A DNA stretch of 64,000 nt from Desulfitobacterium_A nosdiversum (GCF_049860565.1 NZ_CP172056.1:2728001-2792000), one strand, 5' to 3'. Counted from the stretch's first letter, positions 51,891 through 61,138 are shown. Numbers and translations: made by a program. Notes: generated by a model from the sequence alone, not told the origin.

Positions 51891-52664
51891 ATGAACATTG
51901 TCGTACTTGTTAAACAAACATTTGATACAGAAGCTAAAATCGCTCTTAATGCTGAAGGAAAGATTGATCCGAATGGAATTAATCTTGTTATCAATCCTTT
52001 AGATGAATATGCTATCGAAGAGGCTCTTCGGCTGAAAGAAAAATTGGGCGGCGACGTCACGGTTGTTACTTTAGGCGGCGATCGCGCTCAAGAAGCGATT
52101 CGCACCGCTTTAGCGATGGGTGTGGATAAAGCGATTCTCGTCAATGACCCGGCTCTCGGTGAAGTCGATGAAGGAGCTGCGGCTGAAATCCTGGCCGCAG
52201 CGGTAAAAACACTGCCCTGTGACCTTCTCTTAGCTGGAGTCATGGATACCGATAAAGGCTCCGCTCAAGTCGCTGTTCGTCTCGCTGAGCAATTAGGTCT
52301 TCCTTCGATCAGCAGTATCACGAAGCTCGATGTTGCTGATGGAAAAGCGGTCGGTGTTCGTGTTATTGACGGAGGCACTGAGACTTTAGAAGTGAGTCTT
52401 CCCAGTGTAGTGACTGCGGTTCAAGGAATCAATGAACCCCGATACCCCTCGGTTGCCGGAATCATGAAAGCGAAGAAGAAACCGCTTTCGAACGTTAAGG
52501 TGGCTGATTTAGGGCTGAACGCTTCTGATCTGGTCGCTCAGATGAAGACCATGAAATTTACCTTGCCCATCCCACGTCAAGGAGGTAAAAAACTTCCGGG
52601 TGAAGCAGCTGAAGCTGCGCATGAATTAGCGCGTTTATTGCGTGAGGAAGCCAAAATCCTCTAA
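51891..52664 (+). CDS. etfB: Electron transfer flavoprotein beta subunit
   Basis: 257 aa. Begins MNIVVLVKQTFDTEAKI; nucleotide-binding segment VVTLGGDRAQEAIRTALAMGVDKAILV and the recognition loop region LLAGVMDTDKGSAQVAVRLAEQLG are intact. Forms the heterodimer with EtfA that accepts electrons from the acyl-CoA dehydrogenases. AGGAGGG ribosome site. Confidence 0.96.
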   Translation: MNIVVLVKQTFDTEAKIALNAEGKIDPNGINLVINPLDEYAIEEALRLKEKLGGDVTVVTLGGDRAQEAIRTALAMGVDKAILVNDPALGEVDEGAAAEILAAAVKTLPCDLLLAGVMDTDKGSAQVAVRLAEQLGLPSISSITKLDVADGKAVGVRVIDGGTETLEVSLPSVVTAVQGINEPRYPSVAGIMKAKKKPLSNVKVADLGLNASDLVAQMKTMKFTLPIPRQGGKKLPGEAAEAAHELARLLREEAKIL

Positions 52665-52698
52665 AAATGAGATGAACAATGGTAAAGGAGCGAGTGTT

Positions 52699-53688
52699 AT
52701 GCCAAAAGGAATATGGATTTTTGTAGAACAATATAATGGACAAATTCGCAAAGTGTCCCTTGAACTCTTAAGTCAAGGGCGTAAAATCGCCGATCAAAGC
52801 GGTGAACCCCTAATTGCAGTCATTGCCGGTGAAGGCATCCGCGACCTCGCTGGACAAGCGGCAAGCTATGGAGCCGATCAAGTCTATCTCATGGATTCCC
52901 CTGAATTGAAACAATATACAACCGGAGCTTATACTTCAGCCTTAAACAAGCTGATTAAAGACAATGATCCGGTAGCGTTCTTGCTCGGTCATACCGCACT
53001 GACGAAAGACTTAGCCCCGCGTTTAGCGCAGCGTTTAGGCGTCGGCCTGGCTTCAGACGTTGTCGACATGGAAACGGATCCCGAAAAATTCCTCGTGTTC
53101 AAACGCCCAGTCTATACCGGAAGTGCGTATAGTTTTGTCGGAACAACCACCCGTCCCGTGCTTGCCACGATTCGTCCGAAATCCTTCGTCCCATCTGAAC
53201 CGGATACTTCCCGTCAAGCCGAAGTCGTGGATGCAGCAGTGAGTGTTGATCCTGCAGACTTAAAGACGATCATCAAAGATATAGCGATTGCCGTCTCGAG
53301 CCGTCCAGCGCTTACAGAAGCTGATTTCATTGTCTCCGGCGGCCGGGGAATGAAAGCACCGGAGAACTTTAAAATTCTTGAAGAATTGGCAGACATCGTT
53401 GGCGGAGCCGTAGGAGCTTCCCGTGCAGCTGTCGATTCAGGATGGATCGATAACAAATTCCAGGTTGGACAAACCGGAAGTATGGTTGCGCCCACACTGT
53501 ATATCGCCTGCGGTATCAGCGGTGCCATTCAGCACCTTGCAGGAATGGGCTCTTCAAAGTTTATTGTGGCCATCAACAAAGACCCTGACGCAAACATCTT
53601 CAATGTTGCCGATTATGGGATTGTCGGCGACTTGTTTGAAGTTGTCCCCTTGCTCACTCAAGAATTCAAGAAATTAGTCAACGAATAA
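52699..53688 (+). CDS. etfA: Electron transfer flavoprotein alpha subunit
   Basis: 329 aa. C-terminal FAD domain: SRAAVDSGWIDNKFQVGQTG, YIACGISGAIQHLAGM, INKDPDANIFNVADYGIVGDL. No N-terminal ferredoxin domain. ATG 52699 has AAAGGAG upstream; the earlier in-frame codon overlaps etfB and is rejected. Whether this Etf bifurcates electrons cannot be settled by eye. The FeS oxidoreductase gene two positions on suggests transfer to menaquinone. Confidence 0.96.
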   Translation: MPKGIWIFVEQYNGQIRKVSLELLSQGRKIADQSGEPLIAVIAGEGIRDLAGQAASYGADQVYLMDSPELKQYTTGAYTSALNKLIKDNDPVAFLLGHTALTKDLAPRLAQRLGVGLASDVVDMETDPEKFLVFKRPVYTGSAYSFVGTTTRPVLATIRPKSFVPSEPDTSRQAEVVDAAVSVDPADLKTIIKDIAIAVSSRPALTEADFIVSGGRGMKAPENFKILEELADIVGGAVGASRAAVDSGWIDNKFQVGQTGSMVAPTLYIACGISGAIQHLAGMGSSKFIVAINKDPDANIFNVADYGIVGDLFEVVPLLTQEFKKLVNE

Positions 53689-53698
53689 GACTGTTTAA

Positions 53699-53785
53699 TT
53701 CCCGCATGGGGAAACTTGGGAACTCACCTTTTAACTTGGTCTTTTCCGATCAAGCGGGAGTTCACCCCGGCTCCCTGCGCGGGAA
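53699..53785 (+). repeat. Nested stem structure in the etfA-FeS oxidoreductase gap
   Basis: Properly nested complementary arms: TTCCCGC 53699-53705 / GCGGGAA 53779-53785, GGGG 53708-53711 / CCCC 53765-53768, GAACTC 53720-53725 / GAGTTC 53758-53763, CTTGGTC 53735-53741 / GATCAAG 53748-53754 (one G-U). No T-tract follows, so a processing or stability element fits better than a terminator. Confidence 0.55.
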
Positions 53786-53840
53786 GCTTTAACTTTGCAT
53801 GCTTTTATCGGTTACCTTTACATGTTAAGGAGGAAACAAA

Positions 53841-55904
53841 ATGCCTACACGTGAACTGTACTGGAACATTCACGGACATTGGTTACTTTATCCCTTGTTT
53901 TTGATCGCCGTAGGCTTTTTAGTATATGGATATTATAAACGCCTGCACCTTTGGAAGATGGGGCAGCCTGAAAACCGCTGGCAAGATATCAAAGCCGGAA
54001 TTAAAGACCTTGTGGTCTATGGCTTATTTCAGAAAAGAGTGCTTAAAGATCCTTTCCCTGGAGTCATGCACGTCTTCATTTTCTGGGGCTTTGTTATTCT
54101 CGCTTTTGCAACCACGATTGTCGCGCTTCAAGCTGACTTAGGAATGAACCTTTTCCACGGCGGGTTATATGTTTTCATCAAATTATCGGCCAATCTTTTT
54201 GGCTTATTAGCAATCGTCGGTTTGCTCATGGCCATTTGGCGGCGTTACATTACGAAGCCTGACCGTCTCGATAATAAAATGGACGATGGAATCTTACTTG
54301 CCCTTATTTTAATCATCCTCGTTACCGGGTTTTTGATTCAAGCCGTTCGTATGGCTGCGAAACCTGATCCCTGGGCGATTTACGGATTTGCAGGCTATTG
54401 GATGGCCTCGATGTTCCAAGGCATGAGCCCTGAGAGCCTGGGTGCTTTCCACCGCTTCTTATGGTGGTTCCATCTTATCTTAGCCATGACCTTTATCGGG
54501 TACTTCCCGTATTCCAAACTCTCTCATGTTCTCTTAGGCTTAGCCAATCAATTCATGAGGAAACGGGGTCCGATCGGGATTCCGGAAACCATTGATTTTG
54601 AGGATGAAAGTTTAGAGACTTTCGGTAAAAGCAGACTCACCGAATTTTCTTGGAAAGCACTCTTTAACACCGATGCCTGCATCCGCTGCGGACGCTGCCA
54701 AGATAATTGCCCCGCTTACTTAAGCGGAAAGCACTTAAACCCGAAACGCATCATCCAAGACATGCGCGTCTACATGGAAGAAACGGGTGAAGCCTTGCAA
54801 AAATACGCGGCAGCCAACCCGGCTCCTGCTGTAGCTACAGAAGGCGCTGATGAAGTCGCCGCTGCTGTTGAAGCTCCGACTGAAGAAGAACTCGGTTTGC
54901 GCGCTCTGATTGGGGAAGTTATCCCCGAAGAAGATCTTTGGGCCTGCACAACCTGCCGTTCCTGTGAACAGCAATGCCCGATCTTCGTTGAGCATGTCGA
55001 CAAAACCATCGATATGCGCCGCAACTTAGTTCTGATGGAATCCCGCTTCCCGAGTGAAGCGCAGCTCGCCTTCAAAAACATGGAGAATAACGGAAACCCC
55101 TGGGGGATCGGCTGGACCAGCCGTGCAGACTTCTTAACCGGAATCGGCGTTCAAACCATCGAGGAAAACCCAGAAGCTGAAATTCTCTATTGGCCGGGAT
55201 GTTCCGGAGCGTATGATGCCCGCAACCAAAAAGTTTCGGCAGCCTTAGTTAAGCTCATGCAGAAGGCCAACGTCAACTTCGCGATTTTGGGCAATGAAGA
55301 GAAATGCTGCGGAGACTCCGCCCGTAAATTAGGGAATGAATATCTCTTCTATTCCTTAGCGACCGAGAATATTGAAGTCATGAACAGCCACGGTGTCAAA
55401 AAAATCGTGACCCAGTGCCCGCACTGCTTCAATATCCTGAAAAATGAATATCCGGAGTTCGGCGGGAAATATGAAGTTATCCACCATACCGAGTATTTAA
55501 ATGAATTAGTCCAATCCGGACGGCTTCAATTCAACAACATCTCGGCGAATGATCAAAAAACGATCACCTACCATGATTCCTGCTATCTCGGCCGTTACAA
55601 CGAAATCTACACACAACCGCGTGAACTGCTCAAAGTGGCAGGGCTTGAGGTCCGTGAGATGGCGCATAACCATGAAAAGAGCTTCTGCTGCGGAGCTGGG
55701 GGCGGCCGGATGTGGTTAGAGGAGAAAGAAGGAGAACACATCAACAACATGAGGACAGATGAGGCTCTTAGAATAGGAACAGATCTGGTAGGAACAGCCT
55801 GTCCGTTCTGTCTGACGATGATCAATGACGGCATTGCGGCAAGAGAGGCCGAAGAGAAAGTGAAGGCTCTCGATATTGCTGAAATTCTTGCTTCTAAGAT
55901 TTGA
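53841..55904 (+). CDS. Membrane-bound FeS oxidoreductase (HdrD-like/EMO-type Etf:menaquinone oxidoreductase)
   Basis: 687 aa. N-terminal NarI-like membrane domain with about six helices (1-245) and several His suitable for heme b. Two 4Fe-4S motifs follow: CIRCGRCQDNCP (near 280) and CTTCRSCEQQCP (near 369). Two CCG cysteine-rich domains complete it (WPGCSG, EKCCGDSARKLG, CPHC and the later SCYLGRYN, SFCCGAGGGRMW, CPFC), as in HdrD. Proteins of this build next to etfBA transfer electrons between Etf and menaquinone in beta-oxidising anaerobes (family knowledge). An Ala/Glu-rich stretch (about 315-350) separates the clusters more than usual. AAGGAGG precedes the ATG. Direction of electron flow is inferred. 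Confidence 0.93.
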   Translation: MPTRELYWNIHGHWLLYPLFLIAVGFLVYGYYKRLHLWKMGQPENRWQDIKAGIKDLVVYGLFQKRVLKDPFPGVMHVFIFWGFVILAFATTIVALQADLGMNLFHGGLYVFIKLSANLFGLLAIVGLLMAIWRRYITKPDRLDNKMDDGILLALILIILVTGFLIQAVRMAAKPDPWAIYGFAGYWMASMFQGMSPESLGAFHRFLWWFHLILAMTFIGYFPYSKLSHVLLGLANQFMRKRGPIGIPETIDFEDESLETFGKSRLTEFSWKALFNTDACIRCGRCQDNCPAYLSGKHLNPKRIIQDMRVYMEETGEALQKYAAANPAPAVATEGADEVAAAVEAPTEEELGLRALIGEVIPEEDLWACTTCRSCEQQCPIFVEHVDKTIDMRRNLVLMESRFPSEAQLAFKNMENNGNPWGIGWTSRADFLTGIGVQTIEENPEAEILYWPGCSGAYDARNQKVSAALVKLMQKANVNFAILGNEEKCCGDSARKLGNEYLFYSLATENIEVMNSHGVKKIVTQCPHCFNILKNEYPEFGGKYEVIHHTEYLNELVQSGRLQFNNISANDQKTITYHDSCYLGRYNEIYTQPRELLKVAGLEVREMAHNHEKSFCCGAGGGRMWLEEKEGEHINNMRTDEALRIGTDLVGTACPFCLTMINDGIAAREAEEKVKALDIAEILASKI

Positions 55905-55963
55905 TGTTCTCTTAAATTTATATGAGTTAATAATGGATTAGAGCAAAGTGAGGTTAAAGGAAT

Positions 55964-57142
55964 ATGAAGGATGTAGTTATAGTTAGTGCTGTCCGTACAC
56001 CAGTAGGTGCTTTCGGCGGAAAAGTAGGTCAACTAAAAGGTGAACAGTTGGGTACAATCGCAATTAAAGAAGCTGTAAAACGTGCCAATATTCAACCAGA
56101 CCAAGTGGATGAAGTTATTATGGGTAATGTCCTAAGTGCCGGTATGGGTCAAAATCCGGCTCGTCAAGCAGCCATTCACGCTGGACTTCCTATTGAAGTA
56201 CCGGCCTGGACTGTGAGCAAGGTTTGTGGTTCCGGACTAAAAGCTGTTGTATGTGCGGCTCAAGCGATTATTTCAGGAGATGCAGATGTAATTGTTGCCG
56301 GTGGAATGGAGAGCATGTCTGCTTCAGCCTTTGCTTTACCCAAAGCGCGTACCGGCTATCGCATGGGTAATGATATTTTAGTGGATACCATGATTGTTGA
56401 TGGATTAACAGACGCATTCCATAATATCCACATGGGTATGACCGCGGAAAATATTTCTGAGAAATTCGGTATTACACGTGAACAGCAAGATGAGCTTGCC
56501 CTGCGCAGCCAGCAACGTGCGGAAGCTGCAATTAAGGCAGGAAAATTTGAAGAAGAAATTGTTCCGCTTGAAATTCCTCAACGTAAAGGCGATCCAATTG
56601 TTGTAAGTCAAGATGAATTCCCTCGTTTTGGCACCACAAGGGAAGCATTGGCTAAGTTGCGTCCAGCTTTTAAAAAGGATGGTACGGTAACGGCCGGTAA
56701 TGCCTCTGGGATTAATGATGGCGCTGCTGCTTTCGTCGTTATGTCCAAAGAAAAAGCGGAAGAATTAGGCTTACCTATTCTGGCTAAAATCACTTCATGG
56801 GCATCTGCAGGCGTAGATCCTTTAATTATGGGTACAGGGCCTATCCCAGCTTCTCGTAAGGCTTTAGAAAAGGCAGGACTCCAGATCGAGGATATTGATT
56901 TAGTTGAAGCTAATGAGGCGTTTGCGGCTCAAGCTCAGGAAGTTACCAATGAACTTCATCTTGATATTAATAAGACCAATGTCAACGGTGGAGCAATTGC
57001 AATTGGTCACCCCATCGGTGCATCAGGTGCACGTATCCTTGTTACCTTGCTTTATGAAATGAAAAGGCGCGAAGCAAAGCGCGGTCTAGCGACACTCTGC
57101 ATCGGCGGCGGTCAGGGGATTGCCATGGTTGTTGAAAGATAG
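55964..57142 (+). CDS. Acetyl-CoA acetyltransferase (thiolase)
   Basis: 392 aa. Acyl-enzyme Cys88 in KVCGSGLKAV, GGMESMSASAFALPKARTG, ANEAFAAQ, GHPIGASGARI (His) and the second catalytic Cys in LCIGGGQGIAM. Cleaves acetoacetyl-CoA (or 3-ketoacyl-CoA) or condenses acetyl-CoA. Seventh gene of the operon; 59 nt after the FeS protein gene. Confidence 0.97.
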   Translation: MKDVVIVSAVRTPVGAFGGKVGQLKGEQLGTIAIKEAVKRANIQPDQVDEVIMGNVLSAGMGQNPARQAAIHAGLPIEVPAWTVSKVCGSGLKAVVCAAQAIISGDADVIVAGGMESMSASAFALPKARTGYRMGNDILVDTMIVDGLTDAFHNIHMGMTAENISEKFGITREQQDELALRSQQRAEAAIKAGKFEEEIVPLEIPQRKGDPIVVSQDEFPRFGTTREALAKLRPAFKKDGTVTAGNASGINDGAAAFVVMSKEKAEELGLPILAKITSWASAGVDPLIMGTGPIPASRKALEKAGLQIEDIDLVEANEAFAAQAQEVTNELHLDINKTNVNGGAIAIGHPIGASGARILVTLLYEMKRREAKRGLATLCIGGGQGIAMVVER

Positions 57143-57178
57143 TAAAACGTAAAGTTTAAATAGAGGAGGCAGATCGGA

Positions 57179-57961
57179 TTGGCATATGAAAATCTAATTC
57201 TTGAACATCAAGATTATATTGCAATCGTAAAGATCAATCGTCCTAAAGCGCTCAATGCTTTAAATAGTGCAACTTTACAAGAACTATCTCAAGTTTTTAC
57301 AGAAATTGCTCAAGATAAAAATGTTCGAGTTGTACTTCTAACCGGAAATGGAGAAAAATCCTTTGTGGCCGGCGCTGATATTGCAGAAATGAGTAAGCTA
57401 AATCCGATGCAAGCGCAAAAGTTTAGCCAGTTAGGACATCGTCTCATGAACCAAATAGAAAATCTGCCGCAGCCCGTTATTGCTGTCGTTAATGGATTTG
57501 CACTGGGCGGGGGAACAGAATTGGCTTTGGCTTGCGACATTCGTATTGCTGGAGAAAAAGCAAAATTTGGTCAACCTGAAGTTGGTTTAGGACTTCTTGC
57601 TGGATTTGGCGGAACTCAACGTTTGCCTCGTTTGGTCGGAAGTGGCCGCGCTAGTGAAATTCTCTTTACTGCAGATACCCTTGATGCTCAAGAAGCCTAT
57701 CGAATTGGGCTTGTAAACAGGGTCTATCCTCAAGAAGATCTAATGAACCAAGCCGTCTCCCTTGCGAACAAAATCGCATCACGAGCTCCAATGGGTGTAC
57801 AATTATCAAAAAGTGCGATTCATGTTGGGCAAAATATTGACATCGTTAGCGGACAGGCTTATGAATCAGCAGTCTTTGGTGAGATTTTTAGCAGTGAAGA
57901 CCAAAAAGAAGGCTGTCGTGCTTTCCTTGAGAAAAGTAAATATGAGTACAAAGGCGTTTAA
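57179..57961 (+). CDS. crt: Enoyl-CoA hydratase (crotonase)
   Basis: 260 aa. Crotonase fold: NRPKALNALNS, oxyanion hole regions VAGADIAEM and NGFALGGGTELALACDIR, catalytic Glu in GQPEVGLGLLAGFGGTQRL. C-terminal helix ends FLEKSKYEYKGV. Hydrates crotonyl-CoA to 3-hydroxybutyryl-CoA, so with the upstream genes the cycle is complete. TTG start with GAGGAGG 10 nt upstream. Last operon gene before a strong terminator. Confidence 0.96.
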   Translation: MAYENLILEHQDYIAIVKINRPKALNALNSATLQELSQVFTEIAQDKNVRVVLLTGNGEKSFVAGADIAEMSKLNPMQAQKFSQLGHRLMNQIENLPQPVIAVVNGFALGGGTELALACDIRIAGEKAKFGQPEVGLGLLAGFGGTQRLPRLVGSGRASEILFTADTLDAQEAYRIGLVNRVYPQEDLMNQAVSLANKIASRAPMGVQLSKSAIHVGQNIDIVSGQAYESAVFGEIFSSEDQKEGCRAFLEKSKYEYKGV

Positions 57962-58025
57962 CCAGCCCAGTACTCTCTTTAGCACTAATTAAAAGTTCAA
58001 AACAAATAATTTCGTAATTTCATAA

Positions 58026-58080
58026 AAAGAAGGAGCAGTGAGTAAGTATTTACTTCTCATAGCTCCTTCTTTTTTCTTTT
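58026..58080 (+). terminator. Terminator of the acyl-CoA operon
   Basis: AAAGAAGGAGC/GCTCCTTCTTT outer stem with an inner AAGT/ACTT stem, then a long T-rich run. Confidence 0.9.
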
Positions 58081-58150
58081 TCATTTGATTTACCTAGCCG
58101 AAAATATATGAGGTGTAGTATAATATGGGAAAAATAAAGGGAGCATTAAT

Positions 58151-59224
58151 ATGCCGATAGGTGCACGAGTTTTAAAAACGGGTATTGGGGTTACCCTTGC
58201 CTTAATTATCTGTCAAGTCCTAAATATCGAATCGGCTTCAAGTTTCGCAGCAATTACGGTAGTTATCAATATGCAGCCTTCCGTAAATAAAACGATGAGA
58301 AACGGCTGGACACTTATTAAGATAAATGTTGTCTCTGTTTTAATTGCTACCTTTTTCGGCTTCTTTCATTGGAATAATCCATTTATTATTGGCTTGGCAG
58401 TAATTCTAATAATTATGATTGCCAATCATTATGGATGGAAGAAGGTAATTCCTCAGGGCATTGTTTCCATCATTTTTATTATGGATGCACCGGCGGACCA
58501 ATTTTTAATGCATGCAGCAACGCGTTCATTTAGTATCTTTATTGGTCTGGGCATAGCTTTACTTACAAATCGAATTTTAGTGCCTCCGCGTTATAAAGAA
58601 ATATTAAACGAGAAGCTGCAATCGCTTTTTGCAGATTCATCTGCGTACTTTTTTCAAAGTATTCATTCCTTTGCAGAGGCAACAGATATGAAAACATATA
58701 TAAAAACGGATGTTCAAGTCTTAGAGAAGCGTATTGAAGAAATTCTTCAAATTCACGAGCATGCACGTGAGGAATTCGCTGCCGAGGATAATGCTCTTCT
58801 CGTCGAAAAAATGATCGAAATATGCCAGGGCTTTCTAGAACGGGGACAAAATATTGAAGAGATGACGCATCAACGACTTAAACGGCGTCTTGCACCTGAC
58901 TCTCCATTGAAGTCACCCGATGAAATCAGTCCTTCATTTAAACATTTGCTCGATATGCTCCTTTTAGGCAATGATCAATTAGTGAGTTTAACAGCAGAGA
59001 TTTTCAAAAACCTGAATAAACCTCACTCATCAACACTTCCCCAAACAGACCATCAAGAATACTGGGCTCAATTTAATGAGGCAATGGAGCAATGGCAAAG
59101 TGAAGTAAGCGGTGTTTTTTATCTTCGTGCAATGATGGAAGTTGCAGTTGTCACGACAGAAATGCGCTGGGCTTCACGCCGATTAAAACGGATTTATTCA
59201 ATTGGTAGTTTCACGCAATCCTAA
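58151..59224 (+). CDS. Aromatic acid exporter family membrane protein (ArAE/FUSC-like)
   Basis: 357 aa. Four to five N-terminal helices (1-145) with KTGIGVTLALIICQVL, FAAITVVINMQPSVNKTMRNGW and TRSFSIFIGLGIALLTNRIL, followed by a long helical cytoplasmic domain. This layout fits the ArAE_1/FUSC-like family; substrates are usually unknown. Monocistronic behind an AT-rich promoter region (TATAAT at 58120-58125). Confidence 0.88.
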   Translation: MPIGARVLKTGIGVTLALIICQVLNIESASSFAAITVVINMQPSVNKTMRNGWTLIKINVVSVLIATFFGFFHWNNPFIIGLAVILIIMIANHYGWKKVIPQGIVSIIFIMDAPADQFLMHAATRSFSIFIGLGIALLTNRILVPPRYKEILNEKLQSLFADSSAYFFQSIHSFAEATDMKTYIKTDVQVLEKRIEEILQIHEHAREEFAAEDNALLVEKMIEICQGFLERGQNIEEMTHQRLKRRLAPDSPLKSPDEISPSFKHLLDMLLLGNDQLVSLTAEIFKNLNKPHSSTLPQTDHQEYWAQFNEAMEQWQSEVSGVFYLRAMMEVAVVTTEMRWASRRLKRIYSIGSFTQS

Positions 59225-59316
59225 CTTTTACTTATAGATTATCTTCTTTTACTTATACTAATCTTATAATCTTATCCAAGCTCAGAAGATTTAAATCTAT
59301 ATTTGGAGGATATACG

Positions 59317-59562
59317 ATGAAACTAAGTGATATTATTCCAAATGGATCGAGCTTTAATGAAGAATACCAATTCCATAATCAAGCGATTACCCTTGTTTTT
59401 AGAGAGGGAGATCGTGAAAAAACTATGAGAGCTAATCTCCATTATTATCCATTAAATAAAGAATGGGATCTTAATCCTATATTTTATGAATTTACGGATG
59501 AGGAAAAGGAGAAACTCATCCATATGATTTTAGCGAGTGGTAAAGTTGATAGTTATAATTAG
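59317..59562 (+). CDS. Small hypothetical protein (81 aa)
   Basis: No recognised domain. Soluble, mixed strand/helix: ITLVFREGDREKTMRANLHYY then EFTDEEKEKLIHMILASGKV. Good ribosome site (GGAGG) and typical codon use support a real gene. Followed by a 45-aa gene on the same strand. Confidence 0.7.
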   Translation: MKLSDIIPNGSSFNEEYQFHNQAITLVFREGDREKTMRANLHYYPLNKEWDLNPIFYEFTDEEKEKLIHMILASGKVDSYN

Positions 59563-59638
59563 CAGCACCGAAATCGAAAATGGATATTTATTTTCCTTAA
59601 GGGAATCCTAATTAAACCACAAAAAAGGAGGACCTTTT

Positions 59639-59776
59639 ATGTCTAAACCAAAAGAAAAAAACAGAATCATAGATGTTCAAAAGAAAAAATCAATAGAAGA
59701 GTACGATAAAATTCCTCCCTTTGATACTTCCTATAATGATACGCTCGGACAAGCAGATTCAAAAGAGCGCGTTTAG
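59639..59776 (+). CDS. Very small hypothetical protein (45 aa)
   Basis: ATG 59639 is preceded by AAAAGGAGGACC, one of the strongest ribosome sites in the window. The product is hydrophilic and charged (MSKPKEKNRIIDVQKKKSIE, then EYDKIPPFDTSYND), with no membrane helix or cysteines. A perfect terminator follows 46 bp after its stop. It resembles short spore- or stress-associated proteins only in size; no family recognised. Confidence 0.68.
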   Translation: MSKPKEKNRIIDVQKKKSIEEYDKIPPFDTSYNDTLGQADSKERV

Positions 59777-59822
59777 GATATAAAAACGTGATTATTTAAA
59801 CCTGTTTTAATGAATACTATCC

Positions 59823-59853
59823 AAGGCCTTGAGCAAAATCTCAAGGCCTTTTT
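59823..59853 (+). terminator. Rho-independent terminator
   Basis: 11-bp perfect stem AAGGCCTTGAG/CTCAAGGCCTT, loop CAAAAT, followed by a T-tract. Confidence 0.9.
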
Positions 59854-59962
59854 AGTTTGAGTGAAATTTAGTGAATATCACGATATACTGACTAAAGTAT
59901 GATAATATGTTGGGGATGATCTTAAGGAATGTACTTAAGTAAGGAAGGGGAAAGGGGCTCTA

Positions 59963-61123
59963 TTGTTTAGCTTAGTTATTTTAATCGCTTTCCTAATTTA
60001 TGGGGGAATAAATTATTGGATTGGGCGATGGGTTTGGCTGGGAATGTTTGAATACCTGCCTAATGCCAAAGCCTGGCGTAAATACTATTGGCTTTTATTC
60101 TCCGTAATCGCATTTTCGTATATCCTAGGACAGGCATTTCAAAAATACATACCCGCTAATCTCAATCGTATGATTGCTTATATTGGAGCCTATTGGCTTG
60201 GCGCAATGTTCTATCTTGTTTTGATTCTTTTATTGCTTGAGATTTTACGGATAGTTAATAAATTTATAAACTTTATTCCACAAACACTTTTAGGAAAACC
60301 AACATTTAACTTTGCCTTAAGTTTCATTATTTTTTTTAGTTTAACGTGTATTTTAGCTTATGGTACTTGGAATGCGCAAAATCCTCGTGTCCATCATTAT
60401 GATCTTAAAATAAATAAACCGGCTGGTAACATAAAAACTCTGCATGCTGTGATGATTTCCGATATTCATCTTGGGACCATTAACCAAGAGAATACCTTAG
60501 TAGGTTTAATCAATCGAGTTAATGCCCTTCACCCGGATGTCATCTTGTTTGCCGGAGATGTTTTTGATGAAAATGTAGAAGTTTTTGTCCAGCAAAAAAT
60601 GGCTATTCCTTTTCAGTCTTTAAAGGCACCGTATGGAACTTATGCTGTTTTGGGAAATCATGAATATATAGGGGGTCATGCCGAGGAAGCGGTACATTAT
60701 CTTGATGAGGCTGGTATTCACGTACTGCGGGATCAAACTGTTGAAATAGCGAACAGCATAAATTTGGTGGGGCGTGATGATCTCAGCGGAGCACGTTTCA
60801 ATGGAATAAAACGTGCGGACCTGCAATCACTTCTTAAAAATGCTGATCGTCAACTCCCAATTCTCGTTCTTGACCACCAGCCTTCGCACTTAGAGGAAGC
60901 AGAGAAGGAAGGAGTCGATTTGCAACTTTCCGGACATACACACCATGGTCAGCTTTGGCCTGCACAATGGGTTACACAGTGTATTTTTGAAAAAGACTGG
61001 GGTCTGTTGCAAAAAGGTACTTATAATTTGATCGTCTCTGATGGCTATGGAACATGGGGCCCCCCCATTCGGCTGGGTAATCATCCGGAAATTGTAGACC
61101 TTCAGCTTCAGTTTCAGCCTTAA
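59963..61123 (+). CDS. Membrane metallophosphoesterase
   Basis: 386 aa. Four hydrophobic N-terminal helices (1-140) then a calcineurin-like domain: MISDIHLGT, FAGDVFDENV, LGNHEYIGGH, LVLDHQP, and SGHTHHGQLWP with the metal-binding His/Asp/Asn set complete. Similar to YaeI/YkuE-type phosphoesterases, which act on phospholipid-like or wall precursor phosphates; substrate not determinable. TTG start with an AAAGGGG site. Followed after 15 nt by an ABC exporter pair. Confidence 0.92.
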   Translation: MFSLVILIAFLIYGGINYWIGRWVWLGMFEYLPNAKAWRKYYWLLFSVIAFSYILGQAFQKYIPANLNRMIAYIGAYWLGAMFYLVLILLLLEILRIVNKFINFIPQTLLGKPTFNFALSFIIFFSLTCILAYGTWNAQNPRVHHYDLKINKPAGNIKTLHAVMISDIHLGTINQENTLVGLINRVNALHPDVILFAGDVFDENVEVFVQQKMAIPFQSLKAPYGTYAVLGNHEYIGGHAEEAVHYLDEAGIHVLRDQTVEIANSINLVGRDDLSGARFNGIKRADLQSLLKNADRQLPILVLDHQPSHLEEAEKEGVDLQLSGHTHHGQLWPAQWVTQCIFEKDWGLLQKGTYNLIVSDGYGTWGPPIRLGNHPEIVDLQLQFQP

Positions 61124-61138
61124 AGAAAGGATAGTTTT

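Noticed and set aside
55607..56032. 141-aa minus-strand ORF between FeS protein and thiolase genes
   Set aside because: Shadow of the two plus-strand genes; composition follows their codon bias.
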